Of a stretch of DNA of 64,000 bases, positions 11,740 through 21,069 are shown piece after piece. The position numbers and the translations under genes are program-made. The stretch is from Phalacrocorax aristotelis (lineage: Eukaryota > Chordata > Aves > Suliformes > Phalacrocoracidae). The stretch spans positions 124,001-188,000 of the forward strand of contig NW_027441196.1 in assembly GCF_949628215.1 (NCBI RefSeq), given 5' to 3'. The notes under the pieces were generated by a model. It was not told the origin of the DNA and searched no databases. It was given only the letters and a program-made list of their open reading frames with translations. The number at the start of each line of letters is the position of its first letter. Within the stretch, counting starts at the first letter, position 1.

Positions 11740-13294
11740 GTCACCTGGGACAGCAAAGCCCTGACGCCATCCACCCGAGGGTGTTGAGAGAGCTGGCTGA
11801 CATCATCGCAAGGCTGCTCTCCATAATCTTTGAGAAGTCATGGAGAACGGAGGATGTCCCAGAGGACTGGAGGAAGGCAAATGTTACCCCTATCTACAAG
11901 AAGGGCTTGAGAGAGGATCCGGGTAACTCTAGGCCCATCAGCCTTACTTCAATCCCTGGGAAAGTTATGGAACGACTCCTCCTGGGGGCCATCACAAGTC
12001 AAATGAAGCACTTGACTGGGAAAAGCCAACATGGCTTCACTAAAGGCAGATGGTGCTTAACAAACCTGGTGGCCTTCTATGACAAAGTGACTTGCCTGGC
12101 TGACATGGGGCAGGCGGTGGACATTGTTTACCTGGACCTCTCCAAGTCCTTTGATACGGCCCCCTAGTCTCCTCCTGGAGAAATTGATGTGTTATGGCCT
12201 AGACAAGTGGTCTGTGCAGTGGGTGGGGAACTGGCTGACAGGCCGCACCCAAAGGGTGGTGGTAAATAGCTCTTTCTCAAACTGGCAACCTGTCACTAGT
12301 GGAGTCCCCCAGGGATCGATATTGGGCCCAATGTTATTCAACATCTTTATAAGTGATCTGCATAACGGCATCAAGTGTAGCCTGATGAAGTTTGCTGATG
12401 ACACCAAGTTGAGCGGGGAAGTAGACACTCCAGCAGGGTGTGCTGCAGGTCCCCTACAGTGCTCTGCAGGGAGATCTGGATAGGCTGGAGGAGTGGGCCA
12501 GCAAGAACCTTATGAAGTTCAACAAGGAGAAGTGTAAGGTCCTGCACCTGGGAAAACATAATCCAGGAGTGCAGCACAGCCTGGGATCCGCCTGGCTGGG
12601 GAGCATCTCTGTGGAAAGGGACCCGGGGGTCCCTGGTGGACAGAAAGCTCAACATGAGCGAACAGTGGCTGCTGCGGCCGAGAAGGCCAACAGGATGCTG
12701 GGTTGCATCAAAAAGGGCATTGCCAACAGACAGAAAGAAGTCATCATCCCGCTCTACTCAGCGCTTGTCAGGCCACACCTGGAGCTCTGTGTACAGTTCC
12801 GGTCCCCGCTGTACAAAAAGGATGTGGCCAGGCTGGAAGGGGTCCAAGAGGGGCCACCAGGATGATCAGAGGCAGTCTGGGAAGCTGCCATATGAGGATA
12901 GGCTGGGAGAGCTGGGTTTGTTCAGCCTTGAGAAAAGGAGGCTCAGAGGGGATCTCATCCCCGTGTACCAGGACTTCAGGGGTGGCTACAAAGAAGATGG
13001 AGACTCCTATTTCACACGGAGTCATGTGGAGAGGACAAGGGGGAATGGACACAAGTTGCTCTTAGGGACATTCCGATTGGCCACCAGAGGGAAATTTTTC
13101 ACACTGAGGACAGTCACCATTGGAATAATCTCCCCAGGGAAGTGGTTGACTCGGACATGTTGGACACCTTCAAGAGTCGTCTGGACAGGGTACTGGGCCA
13201 TCTTGTCTAGGACTGGGCTCTTCCCAGAAAGGTTGGACTAGATGATCGCTGAGGTCCCTTCCAACCTGGGATTCTGTGATTTTGTTTGTTGCTG
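11740..13294 (+). mobile_element. CR1 LINE, 5'-truncated, with reverse transcriptase frame and 3' end
   Basis: A non-LTR retrotransposon of the chicken-repeat-1 family, sense on the plus strand. The reverse transcriptase part begins near SPDAIHPRVLREL (about 11760) and includes the finger/palm block NVTPIYKKG. The catalytic-site block is [14 protein letters not shown] (from about 12299) and KFADDTKL (about 12386). The C-terminal part (NKEKCKVLHLGKHNPG, about 12521 onward) and the 3'UTR follow, ending at repeated ATTCTGTGATTTTG-type octamers near 13271-13294. Frame breaks near 12165 and 12430, plus a shift after about 12630, mean it cannot encode an intact ORF2. The endonuclease and ORF1 are missing, as usual for 5'-truncated copies. 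Its 3' end directly abuts an ERV fragment, so one element interrupts the other or a rearrangement joined them. Confidence 0.93.
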
Positions 13295-13378
13295 TGATTT
13301 TGCATTAATTGTACCGAAAGGTTTTCTTGCCAAGCAGCTCCACTGATTAAAGAGATAGGACTGCAAACCAGAAAGGTC

Positions 13379-13606
13379 TTAGTCCCCATTCTGCCTCCGC
13401 AGTCTAAGTTTCAAAGGTCCCTGGGCTTCACAAGTCCAGGCTTGTCCTGGTGCTTTCTTTACTCGAGAGTAGTGGATCCAGGGCGTCTCTTCCTTGATGG
13501 TGATTGCCATGGAGGTGGTCAGAAGAACCTGGTAGGGTCCGTCCCACTTCTTTCGCAGAGGATCACCTGGAAAAGTCTGATCATAAACCCAGTCCCCCAG
13601 GCTCAA
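13379..13606 (-). pseudogene. ERV integrase C-terminal domain fragment
   Basis: A frame of about 75 codons starts near GDWVYDQTF and contains WDGPYQVLL and PWIHYSRVKKA. The GPY/F-type module and the following SPWIH-like block are typical of gammaretrovirus-like integrase C-termini. The zinc-binding and DDE domains are missing. The stop codon lies 11 bases inside the downstream env-like start at 13389. A remnant only. Confidence 0.75.
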
Positions 13607-13639
13607 AAGGGTGGACCGGATGGATCTAGGACAGCTCTA

Positions 13640-14690
13640 GTACATATCCTCTCTGGGTCCACAGGCATCCTCACCGGGGAACTCTCTGATTGGCCTTGAG
13701 CTCCCGATCCTACCTCATTTGGAGACAGGCCGCTTTCTGCACACTTTCCACTAACTGATCCACCATACCTGTTATGGCCAGGGGATCTCCCTTCTCCAAA
13801 GGGTTCAGCCCTCCTGCCCAATATGCGGCCCGCTGGGTTAATCACCAGGGGGCTCAGCGATTACCTGTAGTTAGGAACATACTTGGAACCCAATAGCCTT
13901 CTGCCTCTTTCTCTGACAGCAACCGTCCATCCCCGCCCGACGGGGACACTCTCCGCACATATTCTCTGTCCAGTTCCTCCGCACACCTTGCAAAGACTTT
14001 ATTCAACTTTACTACTTCAGTTGCTGTAAATGGGACTTCTTTGGTAAGAACTTGAGGACGGTCATCATTGTTGTCCTCCTACAAAGGCTCTCTTTTAACC
14101 AGCGGATACATGGGAGGGAGGCTTTCTACGGTTTGCCTTGCCTTCTGCAAGTCTCCCTGAGGGTAAATTTGCCATAGCCCCTTTTCCAAAAGCTTCACCT
14201 CTACCTCCACCGGTGTATCTGCTTCCCTCAAAAGTTGGTTCCTCAATTCTTCCTTCAGTATGGCATTTTGATCCCTTTCCTCCTTCAACAACTGCTTATT
14301 TTCCTCCAATTGCTCCTGCAGTGACCTTATGACCGTCTGCAGCGAGTCTAATGCGGCATCGGCTTGACAAAGCCTCTGTTTCGTATCTTCCAACACCGCT
14401 GCCAGACTCGCTCCCAGTACCGCGCAAGTGATAGCTTTTCCTTTGCCTGATCTTCTTTCTGCAGCACCCTTAACCTGCCTACTACGCTCTGCGGTGGAAA
14501 CCAATGATTATTTATGCCCAGCCTTGTTCCTGGAGTGAGGGGCGAGATCGGTGCGCCTCCAAAAGATCATATAGCTTATCAATCCCTTCGGCCGGCAAAG
14601 AGGCATAATTGTGGGCATCGCCGGCCTTCTGAGGGCACACCTTATCTAACACACGCCTCCGTCCCTGGAGACGTCAGCTGCTCCTCGACA
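13640..14690 (-). pseudogene. ERV gag remnant (matrix-like, coiled-coil and capsid N-terminal parts)
   Basis: The minus strand carries a matrix-like stretch (about 14680-14540), then a longer frame (14504-14079) with a heptad-patterned coiled coil rich in Glu, Leu and Gln (about 14390-14200), ending in the proline-rich PPMYPLVKREPL. After a stop at about 14079 the same frame continues with capsid-like sequence including EAEGYWVPSMFL and LTQRAAYWAGGLNPLE, broken by further stops near 13860 and 13710. At least one frame change separates the matrix part from the rest. The gag identity rests on the order of parts and on the adjacent integrase end. The family assignment is approximate. Confidence 0.65.
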
Positions 14691-16020
14691 CGCTCACCTG
14701 TGGCACACAGAGCCCCAGCAGACCCACACGCCCACCCATGGGACACACCCTCCCAGCAGTCACAGATGCTCAGCCATGGCACACGACACCAGGGGACACG
14801 CAGCAGGCGAATGGGGTCACCAGGGTGTGCAATAATCGCTGGAGGAGACTTACAAATTAGACTTCTCTTTTCAAAAAAGGTACAGCACGGAAGAAGCTTT
14901 CAGGGTGCAGCACAGCTGACATGTGCCAAATCCATTCCACGCAAGATCCCCAGTAACCTCTAGGTGTTGACAGTTCCAGGAGAACTTGCTCTACTGACCC
15001 TAAGAGTTGTGCGGAGAGTGGAGAGGAGCGGAGTCACCGTGGCCAGGCTCCGTGATAAATGGGAACTCGAGGTACCATGGAGCCGGTAGACTGCACATTT
15101 GCCACCCTGAGCCAACAGTCAGTCGTGCTTTTCACAAAATGCTGTCCTTTTGGTGAACTTTGCTCATTCTAATAGCATTCTAATACCAAATCACACCTCC
15201 ATCCCAAAAGCCACCCTGCTCTAAGGTGCAACCACCCGTCGCTGGGCACACGCTTGGAATTTTTCTAGTCCACGCCTTTAAAAGCAAAGTGGGGAAATTT
15301 TACACCAATCCTAAGAACGGTATGTACGACTAGAGTCACTCCAGCTCCACCTGAAAGGTCAAAATGAGTATAACATAGTTGAAGAGAAAGGGGGTGTTAG
15401 GGAAGACAGCATCGCGTACCACTCGGGCTTCTGGGAGCAGTCGACGGGCTGAGCCTCTCTTCCCCTGCCCTGGCACGCCTTTGCGTAAGCTTTGAACACT
15501 TGGTGATACCAACTGTTTCTCCAGGAAAACTTAGAAACCTCTCGATAGAGTCCCTTTAAATCTCCAGTGCATTCCAACTGCTTCCTATTTGCTTAACGCA
15601 CCTGTAGCCTAGCAGTGTTATGCATTTTCTTGGTATTTCTGTGTGCCTTGTAACCAGCAGATTTATCACCGGAAATGCAAAGAACCTGTGTATCTGTTGC
15701 TTTAATCAATCGTACTATTCGTTAAGCTAGCCGTGATGGTTCTCCCTGAAAGCCAGGGGCCTGGGCATCTGCCCAATTAGGTACTAACAACTACCCTGAT
15801 GGAGGTTAACGTCAACAATCCTGAGGAAATAAACGGTTGACCAAGTCTGAGACGAAGACCGGACTTAGCCGCACCTAGACACCTCTAGGAGAAGGAGTTT
15901 AGGAAAGAAGGGGGTCCTGCCTGAACCTCGGGACTCAACGGTAGCGTCTCTCCCTAGCCACTCCTCAGACTCTTCCTATTAATGCAACAACAAGGGGACG
16001 CACACCCCTCATGCAATCAT
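14691..16020. other. Unassigned stretch between ERV gag and protamine-like gene
   Basis: No LTR, primer-binding site or exon could be recognised with confidence. A 72-codon minus-strand frame (15577-15359) has no identifiable motif. Part of this may be ERV leader or LTR of the gag-bearing element, but I cannot show it. Confidence 0.35.
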
Positions 16021-16026
16021 TGCAGC

Positions 16027-16032
16027 TTTATT
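16027..16032 (-). terminator. Poly(A) signal AATAAA of the protamine-like gene
   Basis: AATAAA on the minus strand, about 100 bases after the TGA stop at 16131-16133. It would give the very short 3'UTR usual for protamine transcripts. Confidence 0.65.
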
Positions 16033-16130
16033 GAGGGAGCCACGAGTGCAGTGGTGCGGGGGCGCAGAGGCAGTGGTGCCCGGGGCTCTCGGGGGCACCG
16101 GCTCCGCAGACGCCCAGCGCCGGGCTCAGC

Positions 16131-16352
16131 TCAGCGGCAGCGCCTGCATGTGCCACGCAGCCACCGGCGCCCTCCAGAGCGGCGGCTGCGTGCCCCGGCC
16201 CGGCGCCGGCTACCCCTGGAAGGGCATCTGCGAGCCCCAGGCCGGCGCCGCCTCTTCCCATCCCGGCGGGCAGGCCGGCTCTGGCAGCGGCGCAGGGTGC
16301 TGCGTCGTTGCCGGCGCTGGGTACGGGTCCTGCTTCGCCGGGGACGGGCCAT
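16131..16352 (-). CDS. Protamine-like sperm nuclear basic protein (galline-like, Cys-containing), 73 aa
   Basis: A single-exon frame of 73 codons from ATG 16352 to TGA 16131 encodes a protein with 33 arginines (45%), one lysine and four cysteines at residues 23, 43, 69 and 72. It begins MARPRRSRTRTQRRQRR. Apart from residue 4, its first ten residues match the start of the chicken protamine galline as I remember it (MARYRRSRTR). Protamines replace histones and compact DNA in sperm nuclei. Gene architecture agrees: intronless, a TATA-like TGTAAAAG about 50 bases upstream, and AATAAA about 100 bases after the stop. Galline has no cysteine, whereas mammalian protamines use Cys for disulphide cross-links, so this would be a diverged or separate avian type. 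Caution: the segment is very GC-rich and other frames are also open on both strands, so an accidental Arg-rich frame must be excluded. The combined N-terminal match, promoter, stop and poly(A) signal favour a real gene. Confidence 0.68.
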   Translation of the reverse strand: MARPRRSRTRTQRRQRRSTLRRCQSRPARRDGKRRRRPGARRCPSRGSRRRAGARSRRSGGRRWLRGTCRRCR

Positions 16353-16400
16353 GCTGGCCACCCTGTCCTGCCGAGGACTGTGCCTCCGTGCCCCTGTCCC

Positions 16401-16410
16401 GCTTTTACAG
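16401..16410 (-). promoter_or_regulatory. TATA-like element upstream of the protamine-like gene
   Basis: Minus-strand CTGTAAAAGC, centred about 53 bases upstream of the start codon. Initiation about 30 bases downstream would leave a 5'UTR of roughly 20-25 bases, short as in other protamine genes. Confidence 0.4.
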
Positions 16411-16590
16411 AGGTGCCGGGGCGAGGCCCTTTGTGACATGGACACATTACAGGGCCAACATCAGCGCTGGCATCACAATGTCCCCACGATGATGCCCTAC
16501 CACACACGGGCTCCGTGGCTACTGGCCGGCCGCAGCCCGCGGGAGGGGGGCGCCTGCCCCGCACCGGCACCAGCCCCGCGTCAACACCTC

Positions 16591-16970
16591 TGAAGCCAGG
16601 CAAAATCGCAGAGTAACTCAAGAGTCAATTTGTCCGAGTACTGAGGAGGTATTCTTTATTGCAGCACTGCGTGCTTAGGGGATCGCTCCTCCCAAGGCAC
16701 ACCAAGCGGTGAGTGCAGCCTGCCTATACACAAGCATGGGATACACATTTCACATATTTCTGGGAGATCTAGTACATGGTTGTGACTCTTGCGGGAATTG
16801 AGGGTTCCACCTTCTTCTCTTCCTTTTATGGTATTTCTGCCCTCCTGCTAATTTGGTTCGATGGGATTTTTTCCTCATCATTGTCTTCCCCAAGGGTCGT
16901 AGCTTCATCCCATCACACTCTTGCATTTACTCAAATTTCATAGCATCCAATACAACCTTACCAACCACCA
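16591..16970 (-). repeat. ERV 3' LTR (ERV-L-like element)
   Basis: About 380 bases on the minus strand, starting TGGTGG directly after a polypurine tract (16990-16971) and ending in ...TTCA at 16591, so TG...CA termini. An AATAAA poly(A) signal lies at 16660-16655. It follows the integrase frame of the same strand by about 330 bases, as expected for a 3' LTR. Only the TG/CA edges and the tract support the exact borders. The LTR ends about 240 bases upstream of the protamine-like ATG and points toward it. Confidence 0.68.
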
Positions 16971-16990
16971 CCCCTCCCCTTCCCATCCTT
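16971..16990 (-). other. Polypurine tract of the ERV
   Basis: Minus-strand run GGGAAGGGGAGGGG immediately before the LTR edge, the usual primer site for plus-strand DNA synthesis in LTR elements. Confidence 0.6.
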
Positions 16991-17302
16991 TGACAAGATA
17001 CACAAATATCATTCCCTTAGTCTATGGACCTTCCCTGTAAAATGTCCGTTAAAACGTCCATTGAGTTCACCTAATCCATGTCTCTGGGCTCCATCTGTTG
17101 TATCAGTCTTTCAGGGTGGGAGAGATGGTGTGTGTGGCGTTGGGTTACTGCGTACCAAGTCAGTCATCGTCCCATCACTGCTGCACTTTACTTGTTTCAC
17201 AGTTTATCTTCCATGGCTTGGGAGGCTCGTACTCTGATATCATTGCTACAACACAGAGGTGACACACAATATTATATAGCAGTTCGCATTGCCCCATTCA
17301 GT

Positions 17303-19035
17303 TCATTGCCTGTTTTCGCCCAAAATCAAACCCCCTTGAGGCACACATCGGACTTCTCCGTCCTCCCGCATCACCCACCAAGTGCACCCAGGTCCTCGAG
17401 CAAAAGCAATCCCAGGAATGGCTTTGCCTTTGCCTGAGGCAGGAAGAACCCAGACTGTGTTGCCCAGCGTACTTTTTGCGTGCGCTACAGGGACTCCATC
17501 CCCTCCCACAGGATGTAGGATTTCTGACTGGGCAGGGCCAGCTCGCCTGGCAGATCCCCTCCTGTTGACTAACCACGTGGCTTTTGCCAAATGTGCACCC
17601 CAGGGCCTGAATGTCCCACCCCTCATTGCTCTCAGCGTAGTTTTTAACAGTCCATTGTACCCCTCCATTTTCCCAGAGGCTGGTGCGTGACAGGGGGTGT
17701 GATACACCCACTCAATGCCGCGCTCTTTGGCCCAGCTGTCTATGAGGTTATTTCGGAAATGAGTCCCGTTGTCTGACTCAGTTCTCTCTGGGGTGCCATG
17801 TCGCCTCAGGACTTGTTTTTCCAGACCCAGGATGGTGTCTGGGCAGTGGCGTGGGGGATGGGAGATGTTTCCAGCCAGCCGGTCGTTGCATCCACCATTG
17901 TAAGCACATGGCACTTGCCTTGGCGGGTCTGTGGGAGTGTGATATAGTCAATGTGCCAGGCCTCCCCATATTTGTATTTCAGCCATCGTCCCCCACACCA
18001 CAGAGGCTTTACCCGCTTTGCTTGCTTGACTGCAGCGCACCTTTCACATTCGTGGATAGCCTGTGCAATAATATCCATGGTCAAGTCCACCCCTCGATCA
18101 CGAGCCCACTGTATGTTGCATCTCTCCCTTGATGGCCTGAGGTGTCATGGGCCCACCGAGCTAGAAATAGTTCACCCTTTTGCTGCCAGTCCAGATCCAC
18201 CTCAGCCGCTTCAATCTTGGCAGCCTGATCCACCTGCTGGTTGTTTCGATGCTCTTCAGTGGCCCGACTCTTGGGGACGTGAGCATCCACATGCCGTACC
18301 TTTACAACCAGGTTCTCTTCCTGGGCACCAATATCTTGCCCCAGTGCGGCAGCCCACATGGGTTTGCCTCTGCGCTGCCAGTTCTGCTTCCATTGCTGCA
18401 GCCAGCCCCACAGGGCATTTGCCACCATCCAGGAGTCAGTACAGAGATAGAGCACTGGCCACTTTTCCCGTTCAGCGATGTCTAAGGCCAGCTGGATGGC
18501 CTTTACCTCTGCAAAGTGGCTCCGTTCACCTTCTCCTTCAGCAGGTTCTGCGACTTGTCGTGTAGGACTCCATACAGCAGCCTTCCGTCTCCGGTGCTTC
18601 CCCACAAGGCGACAGGACCCATCAGTGAGCAGGGCGTATTGCTTCTCATTTTCTGTCAGTTTGTTATAGAGTGGGGCCTCTTCAGCACGTGTCACCCCCT
18701 CCTCTGGTGATATTCCAAAGTCTTTGCCTTCTGGCCAGCCCATGGTCACTTCCAAGATTCCTGGGCCACTGGGGTTCCCTACTCGAGCCTGCTGGGTGAT
18801 CAGTGCGACCCATTTACTCCATGTAGCATCACTTTGTGCTAATCCCACCTGGCACTGCTTGTGGTTCTCCCGAGTGCGGGGGGCTTTGAAGAGCTCTTGG
18901 CGCACAACGGGCACCCAGCCTCTGTTCGCACCATATCCGATTGTCACTCATGGGCTCTTCCTTGACCGTACGCCGGCAGAGTGGCGTTATAACCTTGCCA
19001 GGTGCTCTCCAGCACTCCCTGACCATGATCACCAA
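17303..19035 (-). pseudogene. ERV-L-like pol remnant (connection, RNase H, integrase)
   Basis: Minus-strand remnant of a retroviral pol. The longest frame (18947-18081) covers a connection-like part and RNase H, with acidic residues visible in LLTDGSCR, HFAEVKAIQLAL and LCTDSWMVANAL and the late histidine block VRHVDAHVP. An HHCC zinc-binding motif (WAHDTSGH ... CERC) follows. The integrase core has its Asp in WHIDYITLP, Asp in ESDNGTHF and Glu in KMEGYNGLL; the last two are separated by 35 residues, as in DD35E integrases. Frame changes near 18085 and 17830 break the reading. Reverse transcriptase, protease and gag are missing upstream, so the element is 5'-truncated. The style matches avian class III ERV-L copies; the class call is from recognition. 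Confidence 0.85.
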
Positions 19036-20742
19036 AGATCTCTCTCTAACAAACCATCAAGTGCCTCCTCTTCATAAGCGAGCAGGCAAATCCACTCACA
19101 AGCACTGCTCTCTGGCAGGAGAGCCCTCACTAACAGTTTAGATTAGCAATCAAGACCGGCAAGCACACTTGACAGTAGCACTCAGTTCCAGGAGGACAGA
19201 AACACAGATAAAATCTAGCCACTGCTTCACACCAGGAAAGTGATAAATGCCGGTCTTTTGCGTTACGCTGACATGAGTGTTAGTAACAGGAGATAAAGGA
19301 ACTGACCGGCCTCCAGCTGCGTATTAGTGACAGCTGCTTCCAGCTGGTTCTTTGACTCAAGGCTTACCTGGCCCACAGAACTGCGGGATCCTGCGGAGAC
19401 GAGCATGCCGTTCTCGTCCTTTAGGAAGCTCCTCTGAGGCCAATAGGCTGGATCAGAAGCAAAGGCTTTCCTGTGCCCTGGATTCCTAGGGTCACACACG
19501 CTTGTGCTGTCGGTGTTCACAGAAGTCACACACCTCCTTCCTGCATCCTTCTCTCTGTCTGTATTCAAATTACAGCCATAGTATCAAACTACCAGCAATC
19601 AGGCTTTCACTAATAATTCATCGTCTGGTCTGCGTTTAAACCCAGTTCAAGAGCAAGGCACACCACACCGATGGCTGCTGTGGGATAAGCCTGCTCTTGA
19701 ACCACGCCGGGTGATGCACAGCCCAGGAGTGGGTGACCTGAACCAACAGGCACATCAGGAACCGTCACCTGCATTTTTCCCTCTACCTCACGTATGGGTC
19801 ACCCACACAGCACAGTGCATTGGGAAACGCTTTTTATTTGAGGAACAGATGTCATTCAAAAGGAACCGCAGAACATTTCTCTCCGAGCAGCCAAAGGCAC
19901 TCATTATCGTGACTGCTTTGGTGAGAACAGCATTCCTGCGATGGAAACCTGCAAGTTTTGCACAGAAGACAAAAGTACCAGCAACGTAAGAAACAAATGC
20001 TACCTTACTATGTGAAATTCTATTATTTCATAGCATTTTCCGACTGGCCTAGACTAAGAGGTTACAAGCATTGCCTAACAACTCACAAGAGACTATGGAC
20101 TGGCTTCTGCCTGGAGCTTACTTCTTCCCCACCACAAGCTAGTTATGGTTGGTTACATGGGAAGGGATGAATTGCAGCAAATAAATGGAGTGCGCTGACA
20201 ACCTTGAGAGTCATCTTCCATGAGAAGGGGTTCTGATGGGGGATTAAACTACTTAGTTATCTGCGGCCTTATTTGCATGCTGGGCATGTCCTTGTAGTAC
20301 GATCTGTCCAAGGTCTTGGTCTTTTCTCATGACAAAAGGACAGCAGAGAAGGACAGTAACTGACCTTCATTGCCCTCAAGTCCAAATATACCAGAACTGA
20401 GGTTGATTTGGCCCTACCACCTGTAGGAAACTCATCTGACAGCTACTGGCCTCTTTCCTGCTCTTTATCGTTCTGCCTATTTTTAAGTGAAAGAGGCAGA
20501 AACAAAGCAGAAAGATGTCAGCAAGTGGGAAGAGATTACTGTTTGATCACACAATCAAGTCTATCAAGATGTGTACACCAATAGCTTGATGCTAATCATT
20601 GTTTTAGTTTCAGCTCTCTTAAATTCTCTAAACATATTTACCATAACGTAAATATATGAATTTTGCATAACAAACATTATCATAACAGAAAAAACTCGCT
20701 CTCAACTGGGTTTCTGCTCGTTTCCTACCCATAACTCCCTAC
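19036..20742. other. Unassigned stretch between ERV pol and the ELYS-like exons
   Basis: No downstream AHCTF1-type exon (the expected continuation after 20743) was found here. A minus-strand frame (19568-19263) contains a GTAAGC donor-like site at about 19371 but has no recognisable domain. It may hold the truncation point of the ELYS-like gene or older ERV sequence. Confidence 0.4.
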
Positions 20743-21069
20743 CTTTGGCCAATACACGACTGCTGAAAGGTGCTCTTGGATCCACATATCCTGCATTAGC
20801 TGGTTTTGTTACTGATGAGAATGGCTTTGGTCTTGCGGCTGTAAAGCACGAGGGAAAAACGATCAGCCTTGTGCAATCAAAGCGATGGTTAGTTGTGCGT
20901 TATGTTCCCCCCCAAAATTACCTCCTCTTGGTCCGGATGAAGGCAGACGGGAAGGCTTGGCTCTCCCTGCAGCCAGCTGCCTCGGACCTCTAGGAAGGGT
21001 CTTGCCGTGTTGGCCTGAGAGAGAATTTCTGGCAACTGCTCTCTGTCTCCAGCGAGGAGCACGATCGTT
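20743..21069 (-). other. ELYS-like exons 23-24 (last recognisable exons)
   Basis: Exon 21069-20922 ([18 protein letters not shown]...) and exon 20838-20743 ([11 protein letters not shown]... to SSRVLAK), the latter followed by a good donor GTAGGG. They match in order the ELYS segment at the end of the helical domain. The presence of a donor shows the ancestral gene continued, but the next exons were not found before the ERV at 19 kb. Confidence 0.78.

Larger units (their letters stand above)
13295..14690 (-). mobile_element. Class I-like ERV fragment with internal deletion (gag to integrase end to env start)
   Basis: Read on the minus strand, matrix-like and capsid-like gag sequence (about 14690-13640) runs almost directly into the C-terminal part of a retroviral integrase (13606-13379), then into the first codons of an env signal region (from 13389). 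Protease, reverse transcriptase, RNase H and the integrase core are absent, so several kilobases were deleted. The pol and env frames overlap by about 11 bases, the normal retroviral arrangement, which confirms orientation and order. The env start is cut off at about 13295 where the CR1 begins. No LTR is recognised next to this fragment. It cannot make functional virus proteins. Confidence 0.75.

Noticed and set aside
14691-15980. 5' LTR of the gag-bearing ERV
   Set aside because: I looked for TG/CA borders, a poly(A) signal and a primer-binding site adjacent to gag and found no convincing set.
15982-16621. Longer open frames (153-203 codons) on both strands over the protamine-like gene
   Set aside because: They arise from extreme GC content, have no known domain and no start/stop/poly(A) arrangement. 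The Arg-rich frame has a recognisable N-terminus and gene signals.
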